Shown piece after piece: positions 54,201-64,000 of a DNA stretch of 64,000 nucleotides. The stretch comes from Larus michahellis. Taxonomy: Eukaryota; Chordata; Aves; Charadriiformes; Laridae. The position numbers and the translations under genes are program-made. The notes beneath the pieces are model-generated. The model saw only the letters and a list, made by a program, of their open reading frames with translations. It searched no databases and had not been told where the DNA came from. The DNA is taken from positions 83,357,815-83,421,814 of the forward strand of contig NC_133896.1 of NCBI RefSeq assembly GCF_964199755.1, given 5' to 3'. The first letter of the stretch is position 1. Each line of letters opens with the position of its first letter.

Positions 54201-56398
54201 AGTCTTCCTTTTGTCACCGATTTACCTGTAGAAGCTTTTCTTGCTGCCCTTGAATTCCCTGTCCAGATTTAATTCTATCTGGGCTTTAGCTTTCTTAGCC
54301 TGATCCCTGGCTGCTCAGACAATTTCTCTGTATTCCTCCCAGGCTGCCTGTCCTTGCTTCCACCCTCTGGTTCACTGAGGCAGTACTGAAAACAACAAAG
54401 TACCTGTAACTGAAGCAGCCCTGAATCAAAGTCTAATGACTCCTCATTCAACTCCGGATTTAAAGCTCTATTAAACGCTGGTAATTTCACCTTGTTATGT
54501 TGTGCTGGCTTAGGTTTTGGGGTTTTTTTCAATTTTTCCCTTCCTGCAGTGTTTTACATTTATAAAGGCCAGAGCACTATCAGACATCTGTCCTTTATCC
54601 TCTGCCCTGAGAAAGAAAAAACCATTGACTTCCCCCAACCATGGAATTTTTAATATTATAAAGGTTTCAGCAAAGGTGTGATTGACTGTGGAAGCCTCTT
54701 AAGCTTGCTCAACTAGCAAAGGATGAAAAGAAACAAGCAACCACGCATGAAATTTAAAAATGATTCCTTGAAAATATTCAAAGGCAAGTACCACATGGCT
54801 CTCTGAAAATTTGTTGGTCTTTTTTCCAATGGAGATGAGAATGCTTTCTTGCTAAAGAAAACTTTATATCTTTTTATGTAGTTGAAAGATTCTTATGGAC
54901 TCAGTGATATACATGGAGAGAGACCTAGTACTCGGCTTTCATTCGAGTAAAGTGCAAACAACTTCCTTTAAGTTGTGACTTAGCTACCTCTACCTCTTTG
55001 CTAAGCTACCTGTTAGCTACTTGAACTTTTATTAATATTTGGTGAAAGATTTTTGGTGTTATGGATATCTTGATGACAAGATAGAAGACCATGGCCTTGA
55101 AATATTCTCACGGATAACAATCATAATACTAATAGACATTGTCTAACCTTGACTTGTTTCTTCAAAACATTTGTATAATAAATTACTGTTAGAACATTGG
55201 TACAGTTACTACATTTTTAGCAGGACTTACACATGAGTATCCGACACACTGCTAAGACGAGTAGGAGAATTATCACAGCAACAAATACAGCAACACGTGT
55301 TCTGGGGGAACAGCTTTTACCTACAGATAGACAGAAAAAATCAAGATTAGGGCAACACCTGGAAAAGGAACTCTTCATCTTCATTCACAGATGCCCTTTC
55401 CGTGCTCACACTTAGAGTTTTAATATCTCCTAGGATGAAGACTCTACAACCTCAGCTGTAGGAAGTATCCAGAAGGAAAAAGAACAAAAATCAGGGATGT
55501 TTTGTCTGCTGCATGCTTTTATAAATCCATGATTCGCCTCTGCTTTCAATGGTGCATGCAGGTCTACTACTCCTATTTCAAAAAGCATATAGAAAAAGGT
55601 TCAGAGAGGGGAAGCAGTAAATGATGGTGTAGACTAGGCTCCTGCAGTATGGAAAAGAGATGAGAAGAAGAAGCTATGTCAGAGTTATATAAAATCCTGC
55701 CTGTCATGGAGACCTTGGGTAGAGTTTGGCTGCTTATTGTCTCTTTCAGGGACTATCAGCTGAAACTAATAGGAGGCCATTTCAGAATTAAAAAATGCAG
55801 CTGGTTCTCTGTGTGATGTTGAAAAGAACTGTGGATCCCCTCATCAAAGGATGTTATAGAAGTCAGGGCTGTGTATAGAACCAAGGGGAGATTGGGCAAG
55901 TTTGTAGAAGAGAAATCCACTGAGGGTATGTAAGTAGAAACACATCTGTCTCAGGAAGTCCCTGAGTAGATGCGTGCATGTGGAAGTGTTACAGGAAGGT
56001 ATCATATGTGCCTGCCCTCTTCTTATTCATCTCTCATTTTTCACTTATGCCTACTGTTGGAGACAGGAGGCTGGGCTAGGTGGTTTCTTGTCTGTCCCAA
56101 AATAGCCATGTGTTCCTTTACCTGTGAACCCAGCGAGTATTTAGCCAGGTATAACATAACATGTCAATTGCCCCCTGCTTTGGCTATGCAAATCAGGTAA
56201 CTGTATTTTCCTGTCTGCCATACAGCCTTATATCACTGCATTTTTGGAAAATAAGGAAAAATAAGGAATGGCCTCCTCTCCTCTCATTGTTTACGTTCAT
56301 ATCAATTTAGCAGACAGCTAAAAATTCACCGGATGATGTGTAGCTAGCAGGAGCATTTGTATCCAGGGATTGCACTTTCACTTCTGCATATGTAGAAC
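51136..56398 (-). CDS. ITIM-bearing C-type lectin-like receptor, paralog C
   Basis: Six exons on the minus strand: 56398-56330 (cytoplasmic), 55320-55231 (transmembrane), 53171-53106 (stalk), 52734-52592, 51919-51810 and 51283-51136 (CTLD). All are open and phase-matched as in B. It is the most diverged of the three: [15 protein letters not shown] in CTLD exon 2, VETASCDGS in exon 3, and SPRTR then a transmembrane segment ending AVCRILM. The Arg replaces Leu of A and B and is unusual in that it coexists with the ITIM-like STYAEVKV exon. The donor of the ITIM exon is GTGAAT, weaker than GTGAGT in B. The candidate upstream 120-nt exon of A and B is deleted. The start exon is not identified. Confidence 0.78.
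51810..51919 (-). CDS. Lectin C, CTLD exon 2
   Basis: 110 nt with CCTTTCCAG acceptor and GTAAGC donor. It encodes [20 protein letters not shown]. Confidence 0.87.
52592..52734 (-). CDS. Lectin C, CTLD exon 1
   Basis: 143 nt, phase 1 to 0. [35 protein letters not shown] and [11 protein letters not shown] are intact. Confidence 0.9.
53106..53171 (-). CDS. Lectin C, stalk exon
   Basis: 66 nt, phase 1-1, CTTTCCAG acceptor and GTAGGT donor (stronger than in A and B). Reads [19 protein letters not shown]; a Cys is added at the start, which could allow disulfide dimerisation. Confidence 0.75.
   Translation of the reverse strand, partial: AVQLQAAQLTQNHSPTTLKWH
53990..54345 (-). mobile_element. CR1 LINE fragment (antisense) in lectin C intron
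   Basis: The minus strand encodes [20 protein letters not shown], then [20 protein letters not shown], central CR1 ORF2. It is the counterpart of part of 5889-6757 but with different internal losses. Confidence 0.82.
55231..55320 (-). CDS. Lectin C, transmembrane exon with Arg
   Basis: 90 nt, phase 1-1. SPRTR then [20 protein letters not shown]. One CTG-to-CGG change relative to A and B puts Arg near the extracellular end of the segment. Confidence 0.82.
55411..56329. other. Lectin C intron between TM and ITIM exons
   Basis: Partly matches A 11305-11451 and B 30160-30584, with an extra block of about 0.5 kb at 55710-56200 unique to C. No exon seen. Confidence 0.5.
56330..56398 (-). CDS. Lectin C, cytoplasmic ITIM exon
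   Basis: 69 nt, phase 1-1. [19 protein letters not shown], then TSSG. The acceptor is CTTTAAG and the donor GTGAAT, both less ideal than in B. Confidence 0.72.
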
Positions 56399-57715
56399 CT
56401 TAAAGCAGGCAAAAACAACAGAGAGCAGAGGAAGTTGAGAAACAACTTAAATGGAACAAAGGTGACTGAAATGATGAGAAATGCTAAACACATGACAGCA
56501 ACTGATTTATAGGACTGTGTTTAACTATGCCTGAATAATATTTTTGTCCATTGCAGTCACACCTTGCTACAGGACTCGCTAAAAGCAGAAACAGATCTGG
56601 TTTATCTTCTGTGCAGACAATAGCAGAGGAGACACAGGCACATGCACAGGCATTTTAAATCCAAACAGAAGTGGAGAAAGAAGGTTGTCTGCTTACCTTA
56701 TTAAATTCACATCCACATGTGAGTGGTGAGAATGGCTACAACATCAAAGCAAACCTGAAAACTGCAGATCATGCTAAACTTGAAGGTGGTAACTAGTTGA
56801 TGATAAGATGGTGAGAAAAGTGAAAATTATTCTAACATCTGCAGATAACAGATGGCAGAAAGCACGTGGGGAAGTAATCTGGGGAAGTCATGAAGTAATC
56901 ACTTGAAAGTGGTGGTAGAAACACTGTTTTCTGGAGCATTAGAAATCCTAATTAGAGATAGCATCCAGCCATCTGAAAATAGATGCAAAAGACAAGCACA
57001 GGATGGCAAGAAATAGAAACTACTATTTCCGTCAAAGACATAGTAAATTTTACAAGAAGGGAAGAAAAAGGACAATGAAACACAAAGTGTATAAAGTCTG
57101 TTATTTTAAGATGTAATTTTATGCAGATGTAGCAAAACCAGTGTGAATGTTTATGCAATAATTCTTAGTGCATTAAAGAAAGATAAATTTTAAGTTAGAA
57201 TTTTGCAAAGTCATTTATACTGAATCAAACTAGATCTGTCCATGAAACATTTTATGCATGATTTATTAAACAAGTAGTTTGTACAGACAAAGCCACGAGG
57301 TAAAATACCCAAAACAATGCCTACTATGTTCAGCTAGCAGAAACAGGCTACGTGCAAGACGGCTTCAAACAACAGAAACATTAAGCACTCAATATCCTGA
57401 TCGGTTTGCAGCTGGAATTGGAGTCTGCTGCATGAGAACATGCCGGGTTCAGGATAAAATGACTGTGGAACAGTCTCCTAAATTGCTAGAAACTATTCGT
57501 AATGTCACACAAGAAACTCTCCCTCACACTTGCAACTTAACAAATGAAAAGTAGACCTTGTAACAATTCCCTTTTTTTTTGGCAGAAAACCTATATGGAC
57601 ACGCCACCTGCGCATTTTTCACAGCACTGGCCCCGGCATTTCCTTTGTCCTCTCTGGGGCTTTGGTGGTCCATGCGTAAAGGAATATGGAATATTAGTGG
57701 TTCAGTTTAAATAAA
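56399..57715. other. 5' flank of lectin C
   Basis: Resembles A 11460-11830 and 12440-13288; the segment with the candidate 120-nt exon is missing (junction near 56880). From about 57215 it appears identical to A. No gene recognised. Confidence 0.5.
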
Positions 57716-58275
57716 ACTAATTGCTTAGAGTTAATTGCTTAGTGGTAGGCCTCGTTGGCATACTACTTATATAGAATTGACTTAGCAGAGGTAGCTAAAG
57801 TTCCTGAAGCCCTGGGCAGCAAGCTGCGAACTTTCATCTTGATAAGTTAAAGTTGTTTTGAACTTGTACTTAGTTACATAAAGCAAGGCCCTGAGACCGG
57901 TACAAACCAGGAGATAAGGAAGCTACTACCATCTGCAGAGGCTGCAAACCTACAAGATAAGAACAGTTAACGGCCTGCCCAGAGGCAGACAAAGAATCTA
58001 ATGAGGAATAAGAAGACCCCAGACCATAAATTACCATTGGACCAAGGGGTGCACGCAAGTCACGTGAAGAGTGCGTGAAGGGCAGATGCATAGAGAGATT
58101 GTAAGGGTGTAATTGCTCAGGAATGTCTTTGTTCTGGGGCCCTCTCCGCAGGCACCCAGCTCGAGCGGTCCTTGCTGCTGTACTACTCAAATAAATTCTC
58201 TGGGGGAGGGAATTATTGCCTGAGACACTGCTATGGGAAACCTAGGGTGGAGAAAAACTTTTTTAACACACGACA
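57716..58275 (+). mobile_element. ERV LTR, plus strand (unit C)
   Basis: Copy of 13289-13848, with no difference seen. AATAAA at 58190-58195, end ACACACGACA. Left end approximate. Confidence 0.6.
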
Positions 58276-59428
58276 CTCACTCAAAAGATGTGGGAGGGAG
58301 GCTGAAGAGCACAAAGAAAGCTCAGTGCAGACTGAGCGACCTACCTTGGACATCAGTGACCTTCTGCAGCCTGGGCCTGGTTGGTTCGGTCACGTTCAAG
58401 TCAGCGTAAATGCGATTTTCTGACATTCTTGCTCCCCCTTCTTGTTTCCTCTCACTGCTGTTTTTAAAATGGTACTCTGGACCAACAACTCATAGCTCCC
58501 GCCCCTCTCTAACCTTCAGGAGGAAGTTCTTCGCTCTTTCTTTCATTCGGAAACCCATAATGACAAAAGAAGACTACTAATTGATCTTTTGATAGTAGCA
58601 TGTTAAATGTAAGGTGGTGGCCTTGATGTGGTCACCTTCATCGGGAAGTGGTTCTGGCATTAGTAGTATTTTGAGTTTCAAATCTTGACACCCAGCCCCG
58701 CCCTTCCTCCCTTTGTATTTGGAAAGGACAAGTTTTGTTACATGAAATGGAAAGGGGAAGAAACATAGAGAGCTTCAGAAGTCAGCACCAGGAAGCAGAG
58801 TGAAGCTCTCAGGGTGGACCCATGGCACATCGTGGGAAGAGCCCTGCGGAGTCCAGAGGCAGCGCTCTCAAAAGCAGACATCTGAAAGCAGGACACATTT
58901 GCCCCGATCCATAGAGAAAGGTACGGAATGCTGCTGAAACAGGACCCTGCCGCTCTTTGGGGCTCTGTTATGTGCCTGTAGCTCTTCTAAAGCCGAACTG
59001 AGCTGGCGTGTTGAGTCCTGAGGAATGTGGGTTTTGTGCGGCTCAGAAACATGCTCTTCCCCTCGGTAGGTAACTTCTAATGGCCAATGGGGATTCATGA
59101 AGTGGGATTGCTCCCGTTTGTTTTGGGAAGGGCCAAGGGTGCCTAATGTGCAAAGGCAGCAAGTAGAATGGGTTAGCAATTAGTCAGGTTAGTAGTTAGT
59201 TTAGGTTTTAAACAAGACAACCCCTAGGCTACCCAGCTTTTGAATTGGCGCATGACTAATGCTTTCATAGAGCAGGAGGTGGCAGCTAGGTGGACACTGC
59301 GCTGTGAATCATTGTTAGAGGAAACGTCCTAGCTCATAGCAGCATTTGCCAATTGAAAATGCCAGGTTTAGCTTTTTGCTGATGGCAGATGTAATCTGGC
59401 TGCCATGGAAGCCCGATCACCCAGCCTG

Positions 59429-59607
59429 ATGTGCCCGTCGACAGCAGCTCAATATGTGTCAGCAGTGTGCCCTGGCAGCCAAGAGGGCAAATTGCATCCT
59501 GGCGTGCATCAAACACAGCATAACCAGCCGGTCAAAGGAGGTGGTCATCCCGCTGTGTTCAGAGATGGTGCAGCCTCACCTTGAATACAGTGCGCGGTTC
59601 TGGGCCG
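59429..59607 (+). mobile_element. CR1 LINE 5' part (unit C)
   Basis: Copy of 33050-33228, followed by the same nested LTR. Confidence 0.8.
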
Positions 59608-59609
59608 GT

Positions 59610-59900
59610 GTGGTTTAACCCCAGCTGTCAACTAAGCACCACACAGACACTGCCTCCCGCCCTCCCGCAGTGGCCTGGGGGAGAGAACTGGGAGAGTAAA
59701 AGTGAGAAACCGCGTGGGTTGAGACAAAGACAGTTTGACAGGTAAAGCAAAAGTCATGCACGCAAGCAAAGCAAACCAAGGAATTCACTCACTGCGTCAC
59801 ATTGTCAGGCAGGTGTTCAGCCAGCTCTGTGAAAGCAGGGCTCCTTCACGTAGTATGGTTGTTTGGGAAGACAAAGCGCCATCACTCCCAACGTATCCCC
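59610..59900 (+). mobile_element. Solo LTR, 3'-truncated (unit C)
   Basis: Starts TGTGGTTTAACCCCAGCTG as in B but breaks off at about 59900. The rest of the LTR and the CR1 up to the equivalent of about 34100 are deleted. Confidence 0.8.
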
Positions 59901-59924
59901 ATTCCTTCTTTGTTTCTTTTTTGA

Positions 59925-60117
59925 CATTAGGAAGCATTTATTCACCAAGAGGGTGGTAAGACACTAGAAAAGGCTTCCTAGAGAGATAGATGATGCCCCA
60001 CGCCTGACAGTGTTTAAGAGGCATTTGGACAATGGCCTTCACAACATGCTTTAACTTTTGGTCAGCCCTGAAGTGGTCAGGCAGTTGGACTAGACGATCG
60101 TTCCTTCCAACTGAAAC
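59925..60117 (+). mobile_element. CR1 LINE 3' part (unit C)
   Basis: Matches about 34100-34300 in B (TTAGGAAGCATTTATTCACC ... GGTCAGCCCTGAAGTGGTCA). Confidence 0.82.
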
Positions 60118-60151
60118 TATTCTATTCTGTTCTGTTCTATTCTATTCTATT
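60118..60151 (+). repeat. (TTCTA/TTCTG)n pentamer at CR1 tail
   Basis: Short pentamer run at the site where B has the CCTTC array. Confidence 0.9.
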
Positions 60152-61114
60152 GTAAAGCCTCTCGCCCTAACTAAATACAAGGGAGGATGAATGTGTGACT
60201 CAGTACTACCAGCCTTGCTGTGACTTGAGATGGAATGTGATATATCCCCATAGGAATTTGAAGGTATATCCCCATAGGAATTTGAAGGAGAAAATTGTTT
60301 AGTGACAATGAAGATCATGTTACTAAGCACAGCACTGTGACCTCAGTAATGTAAGTTTTATTTGGGACATGGCTCTTGGTGTCTGGATGATTCTCTTGGA
60401 ATCTCATGGATTCTTTTCATGAGCTTGCCTTCAAGGCAAATATTATTTTTTTTCTGTCTGTGCTTCAATTTTAGCCAAGTTAATTACTAGCTAATAAATG
60501 TTCATCATCCCAGTGAGGGAGGAATCCACACTGTGTGGTTAGTTACCCTCCTAATCACTCCATTCTGTGATGCTTGCTTATAATGTCTGAGGGCGTTTTT
60601 ATCTGGTGTACTAATTATTGTCAAAATAAGCAGAGACTCTGCCTTGGGAATGTGGGGAGAGAAATTGTTGAGAAGTACCAGCATGGAATTTGAGACTTAG
60701 AAGAGTCGGTACGATGACAAAGAACATAACTATCATCAGATTTGCTCTTCTAATTCTCATGTACACATTGGGGGAAAAGTAGAAGAAAAGAGAACAGCAA
60801 ATGTTTCGGCTTTTGTAAAACTGGAATTCATAGATTTGCTATATAACAGAGCATAAGGTCTATTTTTCAGCAAACACCAAGTCATTGCTTCATTACTACC
60901 TGGCAATCAGCAGGTGAATCCCCTGCCATTCAGTCACTGATGGCTACAGCAGGATTCGTTTAAGAATCAGTCACATTATTTAATAACTAAGGAGCTAAGG
61001 AGCCTAGTTTCCTATATTGACCTAAGTAGAAGGAGTATGTAGATACCCTGCTAACAGGCGGTAATTACAGAGACTTCTTCATTGGGCCAGCGGTCTGTTC
61101 TGGTATTCTGCCCC
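60152..61114. other. 3' flank of MOXD2-like gene, unit C
   Basis: Similar to B 34463-35338 with an extra stretch near 60420-60720. Includes a tandem 24-bp repeat (ATATCCCCATAGGAATTTGA) at 60241-60288. No gene recognised. Confidence 0.5.
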
Positions 61115-61354
61115 TCACTTCCTGTCCTCAGAGGCCAAGATAAGCCAAGCAAAGAGCAGCTGTGTGAGAGAAAGAAGAGGAAGTGAAGCAGTTTCTTTGG
61201 TGGTTGATGACTCAGAAGTGCCTGCTGCAGTCAAGCGAAGGTTTGCAGTGGCCCTCAGACCTGACAGCGAGAGGTATCCAGAAATATTGTGACAGGCAGC
61301 CCGCTCTGGAATACTGATATCTCTGATTAGACCAGTCTCATTTCTCTGGAGTTC
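61115..61354 (-). CDS. MOXD2: MOXD2-like C-terminal exon (unit C)
   Basis: 79 codons and stop. NET and NIS sequons; ends [20 protein letters not shown], a hydrophobic tail. Confidence 0.62.
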   Translation of the reverse strand, partial: ELQRNETGLIRDISIPERAACHNISGYLSLSGLRATANLRLTAAGTSESSTTKETASLPLLSLTQLLFAWLILASEDRK

Positions 61355-63009
61355 CTGGGGGTGGAAGGAAAGAGGGAAAAATAAAATCACATGATCTGTT
61401 GTTGCGTTGGGAGCCACAAGACTCTGGCATAACACTGCCAGTTTTGAATGCGTTTTAGTCAGTTTTCTTACTGTCTGGATGTGTAACTAGCACCTCAGAG
61501 AAAGTCACACAATGGGTCTCCCCCCTGACAGCAGAGAAGCTCTCTGAGAGAGGAGAAGAAGATGGAATTTTGATCCTTTCTCAAGTTCAGACTTTTCCCT
61601 CATTTACCTCTAAGATGAGTGGGTACCAGATGGACGCACTGAAATGCAGTGAGGGATTTGTGTCATTTCAGTCTGGAGAAGAGAAGACTGAGGGGGGATC
61701 TTATCCATGCTTATAAATGCTTAAAGGGTGGGTGTCAGGAGGATGGGGCCAGTCTTTTTTCAGTGGTGCCCGGGGACAGGACAAGAGGTAACGGGCACAA
61801 ATTTGAACATAGGAAGTTCCATCTAATCATGAGGAGGAACTTCTTTACCCTGAGAGTGGCAGAGCACTGGCACAGGCTGCCCAGAGAGGTGGTGGAGTCT
61901 CCGTCTCTGGAGACATTCAAAACCCGCCTGGACGCGTTCCTGTGCAACCTGCTCTGGGTGACCCTGCTCTGGCAGGGGGGTTGGACTAGATGATCTCCAG
62001 AGGTCCCTTCCAACCCTACCATTCTGTGATTCTGTGAGGTAAGCTATGTTCCATGTATGTGGACTTTCTGGATCACCCTAACTCCCTTTGTATGCATGAC
62101 GTCTGGGGGACCTTCAGCACTATTTTATTCCTTATTCTGTCAAAAATGCCCTGCCATGGCATCACCCCCTAAGCAATGTTATATTACCAAGACGTGGGAG
62201 TGTTTTTTCTCTTTGGAGAAGAATTTTAGCTTTTTTTTGAAAGTTAAGTGGTGACTAAATGTGTCTTGGATGGTTACTTGCAACTGCAGCCTAAGCGATA
62301 GGACTTTACAGTTCAGGTAGTCCCTTTCAGGTCCTACAGCCAGGGATAAGGTATCAGCAATTGGTGTTACCCAAGGTTTTGTGTGTTGGGTCTATCTCTC
62401 AGCTGTGCTTTACTTCTGGAACGTCAGAGCTGACTCCATTTTCCCAGCCACATATTGTTCAGAAGCGGGACTTACATTAATGGTTTTAATCATGACTACT
62501 TGATCCGCCTCCTTGGCTGCTTTCTCTGCAATTTTGACAGTCTCATTGTCCCAGTCAACAAAGTCCATGGCCATCATGCCTTCCAGTGCACTGGGGAGAG
62601 AGTAAGGGGCAATGGGGAGGTGGAGACGAGAAATGATGAGAAGATGGGGGGGGGAGGAAAAAGGAAAGGAAGGGGGAAAAACGATAAAGGAGAAGAGATT
62701 GTTAAAGTATCACAGTTGATAGATTCCTGCAACAAGGCAGCTCAACTTGATAGATCCAGGTACCTGGCTCGCCCTTCCCTATCAGCAACATTTCATTTTC
62801 ATTATTTTTTCCATTTAGCATTCTTCATAGCTACATTTTCCTCCGCTAGCTCCAGAAACGTCTTGACTCTGGACTCACTCTGAGGCCTCCTGCTTGAGTA
62901 CACGCACAACATACAAAATGTCAGGGTAGCCCATGCAGCTGGAGATGTTGTTCCGAGGGTAGTAGAAGAGGAATGTGAGACACATCTCATTCATGGTGCT
63001 CGGCCCACC
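61115..63009 (-). CDS. MOXD2: MOXD2-like copper monooxygenase, 3' exons (partial)
   Basis: Three consecutive minus-strand exons: 63009-62879, 62590-62476 and 61354-61115. Phases match (0-2, 2-0, 0-stop) and all have AG/GT signals. Together they give the C-terminal 160 or so residues of a DBH/MOXD-type enzyme: [18 protein letters not shown] (copper-M methionine region), [18 protein letters not shown] and IKTIN, then a tail with N-glycosylation sequons and a hydrophobic C-terminus suggesting membrane anchoring. These enzymes hydroxylate substrates in the secretory pathway using copper and ascorbate; the substrate of MOXD2 is unknown. Upstream exons must lie beyond 64000 or be lost. MOXD2 rather than MOXD1 is inferred from the CLEC5A-like neighbour. 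A CR1 sits in the last intron. Confidence 0.7.
61645..62040 (+). mobile_element. CR1 LINE 3' end (unit C)
   Basis: Copy of 35870-36265, inside the last intron of the MOXD2-like gene, opposite strand. Confidence 0.93.
62476..62590 (-). CDS. MOXD2: MOXD2-like penultimate exon (unit C)
   Basis: 115 nt, CTCCCCAG acceptor and GTAAGT donor, phase 2 to 0. Reads [20 protein letters not shown], then [18 protein letters not shown]. Absent from unit B. Confidence 0.75.
62879..63009 (-). CDS. MOXD2: MOXD2-like NEMC exon (unit C)
   Basis: 131 nt, phase 0 to 2. [20 protein letters not shown] and a following [12 protein letters not shown] stretch; the best family signature of the three. Confidence 0.78.
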
Positions 63010-64000
63010 CTGCAAGACACAAGGATGACTCAAATGTCTGCTGAGACACAACAAGGAGACTATTTATCCTCAGGAAAGCACTCTTGTCGCAGCTCACAAA
63101 GACCCTGTGTGGTTAATAAAAAAGAATTTATGTCTTTGACAGAAACAGAGAATCAAAGTATCCTTTGACAAGAGTCTGATAAATAGGCTGCTCTGTAGTT
63201 TTATAGCTAAATCTACTTATCCTTTCCTTCAGGAATACTACCGTATTTGTATTTCAATCTACAAGACCCCCAAATCTGAATCTTTGGAAAGTTCAACTAA
63301 AACATTCAGGGAATCATCTGTGGCCTCCACATCAGAATTTTTCAGTGGATCCCTACTTTTGGAACAGGCCCAACCAAATCAGTGTTGCTCTCTGTGAATA
63401 TAAACTATAATCCTCTTTAGGTCAAATCTTAGTTTCTTACGCACATTTCTAAGTGCAATAACATCATTAACTCCTTTGCATGGCATAAGCTCTAAAATAA
63501 GTTATGAATCTTGAGTATGGCAATAATTGTTTAACAGTTAAGTTCTGCAAAACTGATGTCTGGTCTAAATAAGAAGAACCAAAATGAATGTCTTCATATT
63601 TTGAGAAGTCCAAATCAGGTCCAGGTTATGTAATTTTCTGTATTTGACATCTGTCTGTTCACTACATCCGAATGGTTGATGACTGAAAACTGACTTAGCT
63701 GCAAGTTTCACTACTTGCACTTGACATTTTGGGAAAGAGTTACGTTGTATAGTATTAGATGCAATATATCTTTGGGATCTGTTGGTAAGCCTCTAGTAGT
63801 AGGGTCTTGCTGCAGAGCTGGAGAGCAGCTGTGCAAGGCATGCCTCAGTACGTCTATGATACTGCATCTGGCACAAGAAGCCTTTACCAGGACTGCGCTT
63901 GCTGGTGGAATAGGGGTATGTCTGCCCAAAGGATTTTAATGGTGATAAAGGAATTTTAAAAGTAATGCAATATTTGTAGGTAGAAAAACAAACTTACAAA
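63010..64000. other. Upstream intron of MOXD2-like gene
   Basis: Similar to B up to about 63345; beyond that unique. No further MOXD exon seen to the end of the window. Confidence 0.5.

Larger units (their letters stand above)
48513..63350. repeat. Tandem segmental duplication, unit C
   Basis: The third copy matches A from 48697 and B up to about 63.35 kb; for example 61115 pairs with 35339 and 58868 with 32490. It is the most diverged in the lectin gene, with several intron deletions, yet 57215-58430 looks identical to A 12785-14005. It carries the third lectin gene and the most complete MOXD2-like exon set. Confidence 0.82.

Overview
This is vertebrate nuclear DNA, almost certainly from a bird. 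It carries several CR1 LINE fragments, avian-type retroviral LTRs (one of the TGTGGTTTAACC type), introns with GT-AG junctions, and few long ORFs outside one retroelement. The exact species cannot be read from the sequence.

The window is a tandem array of three related segments, called units A, B and C here. A runs from 1 to about 17.6 kb, B from about 18.83 to 48.0 kb, and C from 48.5 kb to at least 63.35 kb. Each unit carries, on the minus strand, one C-type lectin-like receptor gene of type II membrane topology: stalk exon, transmembrane exon and three C-type lectin domain (CTLD) exons, all open, with matching splice phases. By my reading the CTLD resembles CLEC5A (MDL-1) most closely. Units B and C also carry a cytoplasmic exon with an ITIM-like STYAEV motif. 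Unit A has lost that exon in a deletion. Unit C has an arginine near the outer end of the transmembrane segment where A and B have leucine. The paralogs may therefore signal differently.

Units B and C also hold, on the minus strand, the 3' exons of a copper type II monooxygenase gene of the DBH/MOXD family, most likely MOXD2. C has three consecutive exons in matching phase. B has lost the middle one. In human 7q34, CLEC5A and the MOXD2 pseudogene are near neighbours, so the pairing supports both calls.

Mobile DNA explains much of the rest. Unit B contains a complete LTR retroelement at 40933-47380: 354-bp LTRs differing at 5 sites, the 5-bp target duplication CTTAG, a Lys1,2-type primer-binding site, a gag-like ORF with a strongly hydrophobic N-terminus, and protease, RT, RNase H and integrase (ERV-L-like), with no env seen and several in-frame stops. 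There are also 3' remnants of a related ERV-L element with its own LTR (17.9-18.8 and 37.4-38.3 kb), a second LTR family in both orientations, a solo LTR nested inside a CR1 in units B and C, and CR1 fragments.

The unit-to-unit similarity is mosaic. About 8 kb of A and B differ at only a handful of sites. Another 1.2 kb of A matches C with no difference seen. The flanks are visibly more diverged. This suggests recent gene conversion or unequal exchange in an innate-immune receptor cluster. All statements come from reading by eye; no alignments or searches were run.
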